Source of the DNA: Lachnospiraceae bacterium
Lineage (GTDB): Bacteria; Bacillota; Clostridia; Lachnospirales; Lachnospiraceae
DNA: 64,000 bases
Reading direction: 5' to 3'
Assembly: GCA_017440375.1 (NCBI GenBank)
Contig: JAFSHK010000003.1
Coordinates: 1 to 64,000 of the forward strand
The position numbers and the translations under genes were made by a program. The notes under the pieces are model-generated. The model ran no database searches. It was not told the origin of the DNA and saw only the letters and a list, made by a program, of their open reading frames with translations. This document shows, piece after piece, positions 34,417 through 44,185 of the stretch. Positions within the stretch are counted from its first letter, which is position 1; each line of letters starts with the position of its first letter.

Positions 34417-36171
34417 ATGAAGAAATTAGTACAGCAGAAATGGTTTGTAGGGTTAACAAAATACTGGTTCCTTTTTCCGATTATAGGATTTTTGCTATTG
34501 GCAGGCGGTGTGTTCTTTTATTTTGGTGAAAAAAGTTACATTGCTGTTCATGATAATATGGATTTGTTTCTGGCGCAGTTTCAGATGTTAAAAAATACGG
34601 ATTCTTTCTGGAAGCATGGCGTGGATGTGCCGTTTCTTGGCGGAATCAGTCGAGATAATCTTCCTTCGGAATTGTCGCTTTATTCCATGCTTTATATGAT
34701 TTTTCCGGCATACACAGCATATATACTTGGTCTTTTGCTCAAAATTGTGATTGCAATGGTATCCTTTCGGCTTCTGGCAAAAGAACTGTACCCGGAGAAA
34801 TTTGAAACTTATCGTCCTCTTATCTATATGACAGGATTTGCATATGGAATCATTAACTTTTTCCCGGCATTTGGATTTGCATTTGCCTCCATGCCGCTTG
34901 CTGCTTATCTTTTGATAAGAGTTTATAAGAAACCATCAAAATGGCTTTATGTGGCATTATTTTTGTATCCATTGGTATCCTACTTCTCTTATATGGGAAT
35001 CTTTATTCTGGGATATCTGGTGGTAGCAATTATCCGGCTCTCCATTAAGGATAAAAAGCCTGCATGGTCTTTAATGGTTGGACTAGTTGCTTTGGCACTC
35101 GGTTATGTAGTGTGCGAATATCGTTTGTTTGGTCAGATGCTTCTTAGCGATGAAGTAACGATTCGTTCTACGATTGTAAATCCGAGTTTGTCGATTCTGG
35201 AAGTTTTGCAGGAGATTTTTACGGTCTGGAAGGACGGTATTTTTCATGCGGATGGTGTGCATAAGAAAGTAGTATTGCCGATTTGTATCGTATATTTTAT
35301 TGGCAATAATGCTTATTATATTTGGAAAAAGCAGCCGAAGAAAATTTTGCATGACACTTTTAATTTTGTCATGCTGTTTCTTGTGTTTAACAGTATTATT
35401 TATGGACTATATGATTTTGAACCGCTTAGAACACTGGTGGAAACAATTGTGCCGCCGCTTGAAGGATGGCAGTTTAACCGGACGATTTTTTTCAATTCGT
35501 TTCTATGGTATGCAGCATTGTTTTTGATTTTAAAGAGATTCTATGATGCCGGTATCTGGCAGACATGGATTGCGAATGTAATCATTTGTATAGCTGTTTT
35601 GGTGATTATTTTAGAACCGAGCCGATACAACGATTTATATTATACATGTTATTATCGTGCGTATGAGCATTTTCATGGGGAAGAGGTGGATAACCTTGAC
35701 TATGGACAGTTCTATGCGGTAGAGTTATTTGAGGAGATAAAAGAAGATATCGGTTATGATGGTGAATGGTCAGTAGCGTACGGATTGCATCCGGCTATTC
35801 TGGAATATAATGGGATTGCTACATTGGACGGTTATCTTGGGTTTTATTCACAGCAATATAAAGAAGATTTCCGAAAGGTAATTGCACCGGCATTAGAGCG
35901 AATGGAGCCAACCAGAATTTATTATGATGACTGGGGAGCAAGAGCTTATTTGTATTCAGGTACGGATTTAAGCATTGTGAATGCGACAAAGACTGTTTAT
36001 GCAACCGATTATGATATTTATATTGATACACAGGCATTGCGCGAGCTTGATGGAGAGTATATTTTCTCGCGGCTAGCGCTTACCAATGCGGCAGAGAAGA
36101 ATTTGAAGCTGTTAGGTGAGTATACATCGGAAGATGGCAGTTATACGATTTATGTGTATCAGGTAGATTAG
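34417..36171 (+). CDS. Multi-span membrane protein, YkoS-like family
   Basis: ATG 34417 is preferred (GAGGAGTAAC upstream) over ATG 34405, which overlaps the gtrA stop. The 584-residue protein has about eleven membrane segments, an external loop with AVHDNMDLFLAQFQM, and a soluble C-terminal domain (about 435-584). It resembles the Bacillus YkoS-type proteins of unknown function found with GtrA and GT2 genes; I recall the family only from such context. It likely receives a lipid-linked sugar, with GtrA as helper. An MBOAT gene follows after 29 bases. Confidence 0.6.
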   Translation: MKKLVQQKWFVGLTKYWFLFPIIGFLLLAGGVFFYFGEKSYIAVHDNMDLFLAQFQMLKNTDSFWKHGVDVPFLGGISRDNLPSELSLYSMLYMIFPAYTAYILGLLLKIVIAMVSFRLLAKELYPEKFETYRPLIYMTGFAYGIINFFPAFGFAFASMPLAAYLLIRVYKKPSKWLYVALFLYPLVSYFSYMGIFILGYLVVAIIRLSIKDKKPAWSLMVGLVALALGYVVCEYRLFGQMLLSDEVTIRSTIVNPSLSILEVLQEIFTVWKDGIFHADGVHKKVVLPICIVYFIGNNAYYIWKKQPKKILHDTFNFVMLFLVFNSIIYGLYDFEPLRTLVETIVPPLEGWQFNRTIFFNSFLWYAALFLILKRFYDAGIWQTWIANVIICIAVLVIILEPSRYNDLYYTCYYRAYEHFHGEEVDNLDYGQFYAVELFEEIKEDIGYDGEWSVAYGLHPAILEYNGIATLDGYLGFYSQQYKEDFRKVIAPALERMEPTRIYYDDWGARAYLYSGTDLSIVNATKTVYATDYDIYIDTQALRELDGEYIFSRLALTNAAEKNLKLLGEYTSEDGSYTIYVYQVD

Positions 36172-36200
36172 AATGATTATATTAGCAGAAGAGGTATGGA

Positions 36201-37694
36201 ATGCTTTTTAATTCAATCGATTTTATTCTCTTTTTTCCAATTGTAGCGATTATATATTATTTGATACCGAACAAGTTCAGGTATATTTGGTTGTTAGTTT
36301 GTTCGTATTATTTTTATATGTGCTGGAATGCAAAATACGCATTGTTATTATTGTTTTCAACCGCAGTAACATATGTTGTCAGTTTGCTTTTGGAAAAAAT
36401 TGAGAATAGTGATTATGCTTTGGAGAAAAAAATCAGAAGAAAGAAATTGACAATGGTTTTCGGACTTGCGGTCAATCTGGTTTTGCTTGGGTATTTTAAA
36501 TATTTCAATTTTTTTACCGGAACGATAAATAAAGTCTTGGAAAAGATATCCATGGAAATGGTTATCCCTCAGTATGATATTTTGCTTCCGGTTGGAATCT
36601 CGTTTTTTGTTTTTCAGGCGTTAAGTTATACAATCGATGTTTATCGCAAGGAAATATATGCAGAAAAGAATTTCTTTAAGTATGCACTTTTTGTATCCTT
36701 TTTTTCGCAGTTAGTGGCCGGACCGATTGAACGTTCTAAGAATTTGTTGAAACAAATCAATGAGAGGCATCGTTTGGAATACAAGGCAGTCTGGACAGGA
36801 CTTCTTTTGATGCTATGGGGATTTTTTTTGAAGCTTGTATTAGCAGATCGTATTGCCATTGTGGTAAATGAGGTATATGGTAGTCCGGAAAATTATCCGG
36901 GGGTCTATATTGTTGTTGCGACCGTACTGTTTGCTTTTCAGATATATTGTGATTTCAATGGATATACCATGATTGCAAGAGGGGCTGCGGGTATTATGGG
37001 CTTTCAACTGATGGAGAATTTTGATGCCCCTTATTATGCCGGTACGGTTTCAGAATTCTGGAGAAGATGGCATATTTCTTTGACGAGTTGGTTTCGTGAT
37101 TATTTGTATATACCATTAGGTGGAAACCGAAAAGGGAAAATAAGAAAATATTTGAATATACTAACAGTATTCGGTCTAAGCGGTTTGTGGCATGGTGCAT
37201 CGTGGACTTATGTTATCTGGGGACTTTTGAACGGTTTTTATCAAGTGGTTGGTGATTTATTAAAACCGGCAAGAGATTTTGTCGTTGAGAAATGCGGAAT
37301 AAAAAGAGAGTTATTCAGTCACAAATTTTTGAAATGGTTTACAACTTTTGTATTCGTGGATTTTGCATGGTTATTTTTCAGAGCAGAAGGATTGGGACAT
37401 GCAAAGCTTTTAATTAAGCAATTATTTCACTTTAACCCATGGATATTGTTTGATGGTTCTTTGTATCAGTTGGGACTTGCAGAGAAGAACTTTCAATTTA
37501 TGATAGGCATGTTGTTGGTATTGTTTGCAGTAGATTATTGCAAATATAAGAAGTTGGATATTATAGAAAAAATTTATAAACAGGGTGTTTGGTTACAGGC
37601 TGTGGTTTTTGCTATTTTATTCTGGGTAATTATAATATTTGGAATATATGGAGTAGAATATGAAGCAAGTCAGTTCATTTATTTCCAGTTTTAG
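36201..37694 (+). CDS. MBOAT-family O-acyltransferase
   Basis: 497 residues, MLFNS start, ten to twelve membrane segments. Core motifs are [25 protein letters not shown] (from 287; H291) and SGLWHGASWTYVIWG (H331). AGAAGAGG precedes the start. The SGNH partner gene begins inside its last 35 bases, so the pair is translationally coupled. It is closely similar to the MBOAT at 42752-44185 (shared [33 protein letters not shown]), indicating duplication. Confidence 0.96.
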   Translation: MLFNSIDFILFFPIVAIIYYLIPNKFRYIWLLVCSYYFYMCWNAKYALLLLFSTAVTYVVSLLLEKIENSDYALEKKIRRKKLTMVFGLAVNLVLLGYFKYFNFFTGTINKVLEKISMEMVIPQYDILLPVGISFFVFQALSYTIDVYRKEIYAEKNFFKYALFVSFFSQLVAGPIERSKNLLKQINERHRLEYKAVWTGLLLMLWGFFLKLVLADRIAIVVNEVYGSPENYPGVYIVVATVLFAFQIYCDFNGYTMIARGAAGIMGFQLMENFDAPYYAGTVSEFWRRWHISLTSWFRDYLYIPLGGNRKGKIRKYLNILTVFGLSGLWHGASWTYVIWGLLNGFYQVVGDLLKPARDFVVEKCGIKRELFSHKFLKWFTTFVFVDFAWLFFRAEGLGHAKLLIKQLFHFNPWILFDGSLYQLGLAEKNFQFMIGMLLVLFAVDYCKYKKLDIIEKIYKQGVWLQAVVFAILFWVIIIFGIYGVEYEASQFIYFQF

Positions 37695-39099
37695 TAAATA
37701 CAAAAAATGTTTTTTAATGGTTGTGTTCACATTTGTATTCTGTGTGATTATAGAGCGTGTGTTGTGCTTTTTTTTGGTAAGTGATGTTCTGGGAAATGGA
37801 AGTTCTTGGGAGAGAGCACTTTTTCATGAATTTTACGAGCAGGAAGAAATTGATAATTTGTTTCTGGGTTCTTCACACGTTTTTTATAATGTGATTCCGG
37901 AACAATTGGACGAAATCAATGGAGAAAAGAATTTCAATCTGACAACGGGTGTACAGCCATATAATGGAAGTTATTATTTGTTGAAAGAAGCGGATAGAAA
38001 ATTTGATCTTTCTCATGTATACTTAGAAATGTATTATGCCGTTCCGGTATATCATGCGGATTATAATGAATTGAGTGTGCTGACACGTAATTGGGATATA
38101 CTATATCAGATGCCCTTTTCTTATAATAAGTTTGCTTATATGTGTGAAATGAGCGATAAAGAGTATTATTCCATGACCTTTTTTGAAACCAGAAGATTTG
38201 CAGACGATATTTTTGATTTGGAGTCTATCAAAAATAATGTTACGATAAAAACAGGTGAAAATTATAAGCAGCATAGATTTGTTTCCTATGATAACGGAGA
38301 GCAGGAATTTTATGCAAGGAAAGGGTATTTCTACACAGAGGCAGAGTATGAAGGAGATGTTTTTGGTACATCCACAGGAGGCTTCGTTCCGTTTGAAGAA
38401 AATCCAATCGGTGATATGCCGGAGCAATATTTGCGGAAAATAATTGAGTATTGTCAAAAGAATGATATAGAAATTACTCTGTTTACATCGCCCATGCCGG
38501 ATTATGGTTTGTTTGGAATGGGAAATTACGATGTGTATGTAGAGAAAGTCAATGAGATAGCAGGTGAATATGGGATTTCATATTATGACTTTAACTTGTG
38601 TAATACGGAATATTTGGAATTGTTAGATACAAGTTATTTTTGTGATGGCGAGCATATGAATGTAGCGGGAGCAGAAAAGTTTACTTCCGTACTTGGAACG
38701 GTGATGCAGGCAGAAAAGAATTCTGCTTTGCCGGAGGATATGTTTTATGAAACATATCAGGAAAAAATAGCTGCAATTGGGAATCGCATATTAGGTTTGC
38801 AGTATTATGTGGTAAATGATTCTGAAAAAATAGCACAAATTGAAAAGGAACTGGATGATTTTGATGCAGAGAAGGAAAGATTATATGCAATGCACTTAAT
38901 ATCCACAGGTGAAGTACAGACCGAGTACAGAATCAGTAAAATACCAGAAGGTCAAAAGGAAAAGACCGTTATGCAAGATTGGTCAGAGCAAATATATTTT
39001 GCGGTACCAAAGGAGGAAAACGGAACAATATATATTGAAATAAAAATAGGTAATGAAATAAAAACAATTTCACCGATTTATTATTCGAAAATGGAGTAA
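37660..39099 (+). CDS. SGNH-type membrane-anchored partner of MBOAT
   Basis: 479 residues with one N-terminal membrane helix (about 18-40). The extracytoplasmic domain has block I NLFLGSSHVFYNV (GSSH 70-73) and a C-terminal D-x-x-H pair in YFCDGEHMNVAGAEKF. A further 100-residue beta-rich tail (about 380-479) is shared with the paralogue at 44154-45587. The start overlaps the MBOAT gene by 35 bases in another frame. By family logic it accepts the acyl group and hands it to the glycan. Confidence 0.85.
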   Translation: MKQVSSFISSFSKYKKCFLMVVFTFVFCVIIERVLCFFLVSDVLGNGSSWERALFHEFYEQEEIDNLFLGSSHVFYNVIPEQLDEINGEKNFNLTTGVQPYNGSYYLLKEADRKFDLSHVYLEMYYAVPVYHADYNELSVLTRNWDILYQMPFSYNKFAYMCEMSDKEYYSMTFFETRRFADDIFDLESIKNNVTIKTGENYKQHRFVSYDNGEQEFYARKGYFYTEAEYEGDVFGTSTGGFVPFEENPIGDMPEQYLRKIIEYCQKNDIEITLFTSPMPDYGLFGMGNYDVYVEKVNEIAGEYGISYYDFNLCNTEYLELLDTSYFCDGEHMNVAGAEKFTSVLGTVMQAEKNSALPEDMFYETYQEKIAAIGNRILGLQYYVVNDSEKIAQIEKELDDFDAEKERLYAMHLISTGEVQTEYRISKIPEGQKEKTVMQDWSEQIYFAVPKEENGTIYIEIKIGNEIKTISPIYYSKME

Positions 39100-39125
39100 G
39101 TATTTTTAGCAGAAGGAGAAAAATT

Positions 39126-40106
39126 ATGCCAATTAAAGTACACAATTTTGCAGGAGTGCTTGGCTGGAATGCCAGAAAGTATCTGCCGAAATTATCCAGT
39201 GAGAGTTATTTGAAATTACAGTTTGTATCCAGAAGAAAGCAACAGGCGAAATATATTGAATATTTCTACAATCAGCCGGAGATACCACATCCGCTGGTGG
39301 TAAATATAGAGACAATTAATCGTTGTAACAGTACTTGCGAATTCTGTACTGCTAACCGTAATGCAGAGAAAAGACCGTTTAAAAAAATGGAAGATGAAAT
39401 ATATTATTCCATTATTGATCAGCTTCGTGATTGGGGATATAAAGGACATCTGACTTTGTACGGAAATAACGAACCTTGGTTAGATACACGAATTGTAGAA
39501 TTTCATAAATATGCAAGAGAACAGTTACCGGAAGCCTTTATTTTCATGTCTACGAACGGACTTTTGTTAGATGTGGATAAAGTGAAATCGGTGATTCCTT
39601 ATGTGGACCAGTTGATTATTAATAACTATTGTCTTGATATGAAATTGCATGACAATGTACAGGTAATTTACGAATATGTGAAAGCACATCCGGATGAGTT
39701 TAAAGATGTAGACATTCTGATTCAGATGCGTTATCTGAAAGAGGTTTTGACGAATCGTGCGGGTAGTGCACCGAACAAACAGGCAACCGAGAAAGTAATC
39801 AAAGAAACTTGTCTGATGCCGTATACCGATATGTGGATTATGCCAAATGGTAAACTTGGTATCTGTTGCTGTGATAACTTTGAAGTAACGGATTTGGCAG
39901 ACTTACACAAGGTACCTCTGAAAGAAGGATGGAACAGTGAGCCGTATAAGAAGCTGCGAGAAGCAATCAAGGATGGAAGACAGAATTATCCGTTCTGTAA
40001 GTACTGTGATTTTATTGATGCAGGGCTTCGTATGGATGCAGTGAATGATATCCTGAAACATAGTGATAAAATGCATGGCGCAAGACAGTCTATGTTTCGG
40101 AAATAG
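39126..40106 (+). CDS. Radical SAM protein with SPASM-like C-terminus
   Basis: 326 residues. The radical SAM cluster motif is NRCNSTCEFC (C67, C71, C74), followed by GNNEPWLD in place of the glycine-rich GGEP motif. The C-terminal part has LMPYTDMWIMPNGKLGICCCDNF and PFCKYCDF, Cys clusters of a SPASM/Twitch auxiliary iron-sulfur site. It sits between SGNH genes in the glycan operon, so a sugar or lipid-linked substrate is more likely than a peptide, and no precursor peptide was found next to it. Ribosome site AGAAGGAG. Confidence 0.88.
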   Translation: MPIKVHNFAGVLGWNARKYLPKLSSESYLKLQFVSRRKQQAKYIEYFYNQPEIPHPLVVNIETINRCNSTCEFCTANRNAEKRPFKKMEDEIYYSIIDQLRDWGYKGHLTLYGNNEPWLDTRIVEFHKYAREQLPEAFIFMSTNGLLLDVDKVKSVIPYVDQLIINNYCLDMKLHDNVQVIYEYVKAHPDEFKDVDILIQMRYLKEVLTNRAGSAPNKQATEKVIKETCLMPYTDMWIMPNGKLGICCCDNFEVTDLADLHKVPLKEGWNSEPYKKLREAIKDGRQNYPFCKYCDFIDAGLRMDAVNDILKHSDKMHGARQSMFRK

Positions 40107-40126
40107 AAAAGTGTTGGTGAGATAGT

Positions 40127-40960
40127 ATGAGAAGAATAATGCTACTTTGTGCAGTGATGCTAATGACAGCGCTGATGGGTTGCGGAAGTAATAAAGTTGA
40201 GATTCAAGAGCCGGAAGTAGAGAGGTTAGAGGAACAGACGGAAGATAGGAATCTGACCGTTTCCATTCTGGGAGACAGTATTTCTACTTTTGATGAGTGG
40301 ATTCCGGAAGGCTATCAGGCTTTCTTCCCGATGAACGGTGAAGTAACAGATGTTAATCAGACATGGTGGAAAATGGTTTTGGATGAGCTTGAAATGGAAT
40401 TGTATGTAAATGGTTCCAGTTCTGGCAGTACCTGTGTCGGTGATTCGGCAAGTGCAGATAATCCGAAATACGGATGCAGTGATTATAGAATTAAAGCATT
40501 AGCAGGAACAGATGGTGCATCGCCGGATGTTATTATCGTTTATATGGGAACGAACGACTTGGTAACGAGCATACCGATTGGAGAGAATGACGGTACAAGA
40601 GCAGTAGAAGAAGGAATGATTGAAAGCTTCAGCGATGCGTATAGTCTGATACTGGATAAGCTTGCGGCAAACTATCCGGGTGCACAGATTTTTTGTTGTA
40701 CGTTGGCTCCGGTTGGTGATTGGGGAACAGAGCAGCCATTTGTGACCTTTGTCAATGGACAGGGACTTAGCGCGGTAGAATATAGTGATTCGATTAAAAC
40801 CATTGCAGGTGCGAAAGGTTATCCGGTGATTGATTTGCAAAACTGTGGTATTACAATCGATAATATGCAGCAGTATGTAACGGATGGTGTTCATTTGAAG
40901 CCGGAAGGTATGGTTTTAATTAAGGATGCAATAAAGAAAACATTAGAAGAGTATTACTAA
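40127..40960 (+). CDS. SGNH/GDSL hydrolase lipoprotein
   Basis: 277 residues with a lipoprotein signal peptide: MRRIM, a hydrophobic core and lipobox LMGC (Cys19). The SGNH domain has SILGDSIST (Ser51), YMGTNDL with the Asn of the oxyanion hole, and DGVHLKPEGM with the Asp-x-x-His pair. It is therefore a surface-anchored esterase-type enzyme, plausibly a glycan deacylase or acyltransferase. It ends the operon; a strong terminator follows two bases after the stop. Confidence 0.92.
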   Translation: MRRIMLLCAVMLMTALMGCGSNKVEIQEPEVERLEEQTEDRNLTVSILGDSISTFDEWIPEGYQAFFPMNGEVTDVNQTWWKMVLDELEMELYVNGSSSGSTCVGDSASADNPKYGCSDYRIKALAGTDGASPDVIIVYMGTNDLVTSIPIGENDGTRAVEEGMIESFSDAYSLILDKLAANYPGAQIFCCTLAPVGDWGTEQPFVTFVNGQGLSAVEYSDSIKTIAGAKGYPVIDLQNCGITIDNMQQYVTDGVHLKPEGMVLIKDAIKKTLEEYY

Positions 40961-40961
40961 C

Positions 40962-41000
40962 AAAAAGGACAGGAACCAAAATATTGGTGCCTGTCCTTTT
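40962..41000. terminator. Strong terminator hairpin between convergent genes
   Basis: AAAAAGGACAGG pairs with CCTGTCCTTTT (ending 41000); the inner bases ACCAA/TTGGT extend the stem. It lies between the convergent lipoprotein and oxidoreductase genes. Confidence 0.85.
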
Positions 41001-41005
41001 ATAAA

Positions 41006-42559
41006 TTACTTGCTTTCGTGATATTCTTTCTCGGTATTGACGTTCCAGATATTATCCTTATTATCGATGCCGTTAACAATGTTTTTAACGGTTTCAAAGG
41101 AAGTTACCATGGAATGGTCGATATTGTTATAACGGTGCTGCCCGTTTCGACCAACACAATACAAGTTGTCAATTGTCTTCAGATAATCTACCAGAGTATC
41201 AATATCTTTGTAGGTGTCGAAATAAGCCGGATATGCTTTTTTCACACGTTCAACATGAGAATCCATAACATCTTCAGGTCTGTCAATTAATCCCATGCTG
41301 ACAATTTCATCAACTGCAAATTTTGTAAAATCTTCATCTGACATATTCCAGTATTTATCTCCTTCGAATACGAAGTATTCCAGACCAATCCAGATGGTGT
41401 GTTCCAAATCCTTAATCATATAAGGAGACCAGTTGTTATAAATCTGGAAACGCCCTAATTGAACCGAACGGTCATGAACATAAACCCAACAGTCAGGGAC
41501 AATGTTTCCGATGGTTTTCATTTTTGTTTTATTTTTCAGATTCAGTTTTGGAAGAAGAAGACCTACTGTCATATAATCACGATAAGGAAGACCGGCGGCT
41601 ATTTTGGCAGGAACCTGAGGCACATCATTCATACCGGCAACTAAATCTTTCACAGGCATAGAGGAAATGAAAATATCTCCTTCCACGGTTACCTTCTCAC
41701 CATTCGTTTCGTAAGTTAAGGAAGTAATATGGTTGTCCTTATTCTTATGAAGGTTGGTTACTTTACTATTGCGTAAAATCGTTCCGCCCATTTTCTGAAT
41801 TTCTTCTGCGGTAACATCCCATAATTGTCCCGGACCAAGCTTGGGATAACTGAATTCTTCAATCAGAGAAGTTTCTACCTGACGGTTCTTTTTGCCCGGA
41901 AGCATTTTGCCAAATACGTCCTTGATAATAGCGATGATGGACAAGCCTTTTACACGCTGCGCGCCCCAGTCGGGAGCAATAATACTAGGATGTCTGCCCC
42001 AGAGGTTTTCGGTATAATTTTCAAAAAACATGGAATAGAGTTTCTTGCCGAAACGATTGATATAAAAGTCTTCCAGCGATTTTTCTTCTCGTTTATGAAC
42101 AAGTGTAAAAAGATAACTGAAGCCCACTTTTAAGGTCGTTATAAATCCCATATTTTTGAAAGTTTCAAATTTAAAAGAAATAGGATAGTCAAAGAATTTC
42201 CGTTTGAAATAAATGCGGGAAACTCGATTTCGGCGTAACATAACGCGGTCGGTTTTCTGTGGATCCGGTCCGCCCGGAGATAACTCCATTTTGCGATCTA
42301 ATACAATATCATCATAGGTTGGAGCACCTTGCAGAGGCAGCATATTATTCCACCACTCATTTACTTCCGGTACTTTAGAGAAGAAACGGTGTCCACCCAT
42401 ATCCATACGGTTGCCTTTGTAATTGACTGTTTTGGAAATACCGCCCATATCATTGCTTTCTTCCAAAACGATAACTTCATATTCCTTGCTTTGTTTTAAT
42501 AATTCATAAGCGGCAGTAAGTCCTGCGGGACCTGCACCGATTATATATACTTTTTTCAT
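41006..42559 (-). CDS. FAD-dependent oxidoreductase (UDP-galactopyranose mutase / protoporphyrinogen-oxidase fold)
   Basis: Start at ATG 42559 (GAGAGGTG upstream) so that the FAD motif [17 protein letters not shown] opens the protein; an extension to 42625 is spurious. 517 residues. Further motifs are [23 protein letters not shown] and a C-terminal [17 protein letters not shown], where the FAD pyrophosphate is bound again. The fold is that of amine-oxidase/UGM-like flavoproteins common in glycan loci. The reaction is unknown; it is longer and different from classical Glf. It is divergent from the MBOAT gene at 42752. Confidence 0.85.
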   Translation of the reverse strand: MKKVYIIGAGPAGLTAAYELLKQSKEYEVIVLEESNDMGGISKTVNYKGNRMDMGGHRFFSKVPEVNEWWNNMLPLQGAPTYDDIVLDRKMELSPGGPDPQKTDRVMLRRNRVSRIYFKRKFFDYPISFKFETFKNMGFITTLKVGFSYLFTLVHKREEKSLEDFYINRFGKKLYSMFFENYTENLWGRHPSIIAPDWGAQRVKGLSIIAIIKDVFGKMLPGKKNRQVETSLIEEFSYPKLGPGQLWDVTAEEIQKMGGTILRNSKVTNLHKNKDNHITSLTYETNGEKVTVEGDIFISSMPVKDLVAGMNDVPQVPAKIAAGLPYRDYMTVGLLLPKLNLKNKTKMKTIGNIVPDCWVYVHDRSVQLGRFQIYNNWSPYMIKDLEHTIWIGLEYFVFEGDKYWNMSDEDFTKFAVDEIVSMGLIDRPEDVMDSHVERVKKAYPAYFDTYKDIDTLVDYLKTIDNLYCVGRNGQHRYNNIDHSMVTSFETVKNIVNGIDNKDNIWNVNTEKEYHESK

Positions 42560-42620
42560 GAAACACCTCTCATTATACTTAGGTGTGGCATCGATAATTC
42601 TTTTAACCACAGATAAATAT

Positions 42621-42649
42621 ATCATACCACGTTTGCCTTTCGATGTACA
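42621..42649 (-). promoter_or_regulatory. Candidate promoter for the FAD oxidoreductase gene
   Basis: On the minus strand TGTACA (42644-42649) and TATGAT (42621-42626) are separated by 17 bases, about 60 bases upstream of the start. Confidence 0.45.
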
Positions 42650-42656
42650 GACTCGC

Positions 42657-42685
42657 TTGCCAATTACAGGAAAATGGGCTATTCT
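42657..42685 (+). promoter_or_regulatory. Candidate promoter for the MBOAT-SGNH pair at 42.7 kb
   Basis: TTGCCA (42657-42662) and TATTCT (42680-42685) are separated by 17 bases, about 66 bases upstream of ATG 42752. Confidence 0.4.
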
Positions 42686-42751
42686 GTAAAGTGGATTATA
42701 AGAAAGTATTGAGAAGAAAAGAACGATTCGGTTATCGGAAAGGAAAAGATA

Positions 42752-44185
42752 ATGTTATTTAATTCCTTTGAATTTATGATATTTTTTCCCATTGTAGTAT
42801 TGGCATATTATGTGATTCCTGGCAGATTTCGTAATTTGTGGTTATTGCTTACAAGCTATTACTTTTACTTATCATGGGATTTGCGTTATGTCGCATTACT
42901 TTTTATCATTACTTTGATTACTTATCTGGCTGCAAGAGGCATTGCAAACCGAGAGGAGACGATACAGGGAGAAGCCAAGGTGTTTGGTAAAAAGGTATTA
43001 GTAGCACTTTGCCTGCTCATTAATTTTGGTATCTTGTGTAGCTTTAAATATTCGGCATTTGCCGGAGCTGATATTATTTTGCCGGTAGGAATTTCCTTTT
43101 ATACGTTTCAGTCCTTTGGTTATGTGATGGATGTCTATCGAGGGAAAAGCAAAGTAGAGAAGAATTTCTTGAAATATGCGTTGTTTGTTTCCTTTTTTCC
43201 GGTACTGACATCGGGACCGATTGAACGTTCTGATAATTTATTGAGGCAAATACAGAAGGAACGAAAGTTTGAGTGCGAAAATGTATGGACTGGTTTTTGT
43301 CTGATATTATGGGGCTTGTTTTTAAAATTGGTCATGGCAGACAGAATTGCAGTTTTTGTAAATGCGGTATATGACAAAGAGATGGGCGGTCTGTATGCTG
43401 TTTTGGGAACACTTTTGTTTGGCGTACAAATTTATTGTGACTTCGCGGGATATTCTACAATGGCAATAGGAGCCGGAAAAATGTTAGGTTTTCATTTGAT
43501 AGAGAATTTTGATGCCCCCTATCTTTCGAAAAGTGTGAGCGAATTCTGGAGAAGATGGCATATTTCTTTATCAAGCTGGTTTCGGGATTATCTCTATATT
43601 CCGTTAGGAGGGAATCGAAAAGGGAAAATTCGTAAGTATGTCAATTTGATGATAGTATTTCTGGTGAGTGGTTTGTGGCATGGCGCTGGGTGGAAATATC
43701 TTATTTGGGGCGGCTTAAATGGCGCATATCAGGTAATCGGAGATATTTTGAAACCTCTCAGACAGAAAATGATGTCATTTATACATATAAACCAAGAAAA
43801 CGTAATCTATCGGATGATACAAACAATTATAACCTTTCTTTTGGTGGATTTTGCGTGGCTCTTTTTCAAAGCAAACAGTGCAGGCAGTGCGCTTAGGATG
43901 ATGAAAAAGATGATTACAGAATTTGATTTAAAGGTTATGATAGATGGTTCTTTGTATCAGATGGGATTGCCTTGTCTGGAGTTTTGGTTTATGCTTCTTA
44001 CGATTGCGCTGTTGCTTATAGTAGATATTTTACATGATAAAAAAGTTTATGTTTTGAACATGATACATAGACAACACATTTGCATTCAGGCATGTTTATG
44101 CGCAATCTTGTTCATGGTGGTTGTTATTTTTGGTGTATATGGAGTGAATTACGATGTGGGTACCTTCATTTATTTCGCGTTCTAA
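42752..44185 (+). CDS. MBOAT-family O-acyltransferase
   Basis: 477 residues, MLFNS start. Core motifs are [25 protein letters not shown] (from 266; H270) and [16 protein letters not shown] (H310). It shares long near-identical stretches with the MBOAT at 36201-37694 ([11 protein letters not shown] versus [31 protein letters not shown]), so the two arose by duplication. The SGNH partner starts inside its last 32 bases. The ribosome site is AAAGGAAAAG. Confidence 0.96.
   Translation: MLFNSFEFMIFFPIVVLAYYVIPGRFRNLWLLLTSYYFYLSWDLRYVALLFIITLITYLAARGIANREETIQGEAKVFGKKVLVALCLLINFGILCSFKYSAFAGADIILPVGISFYTFQSFGYVMDVYRGKSKVEKNFLKYALFVSFFPVLTSGPIERSDNLLRQIQKERKFECENVWTGFCLILWGLFLKLVMADRIAVFVNAVYDKEMGGLYAVLGTLLFGVQIYCDFAGYSTMAIGAGKMLGFHLIENFDAPYLSKSVSEFWRRWHISLSSWFRDYLYIPLGGNRKGKIRKYVNLMIVFLVSGLWHGAGWKYLIWGGLNGAYQVIGDILKPLRQKMMSFIHINQENVIYRMIQTIITFLLVDFAWLFFKANSAGSALRMMKKMITEFDLKVMIDGSLYQMGLPCLEFWFMLLTIALLLIVDILHDKKVYVLNMIHRQHICIQACLCAILFMVVVIFGVYGVNYDVGTFIYFAF

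Noticed and set aside
41006..42559. Naming the flavoprotein glf (UDP-galactopyranose mutase)
   Set aside because: It is about 517 residues, much longer than Glf, and lacks features I could assign to UGM with certainty; only the fold is claimed.
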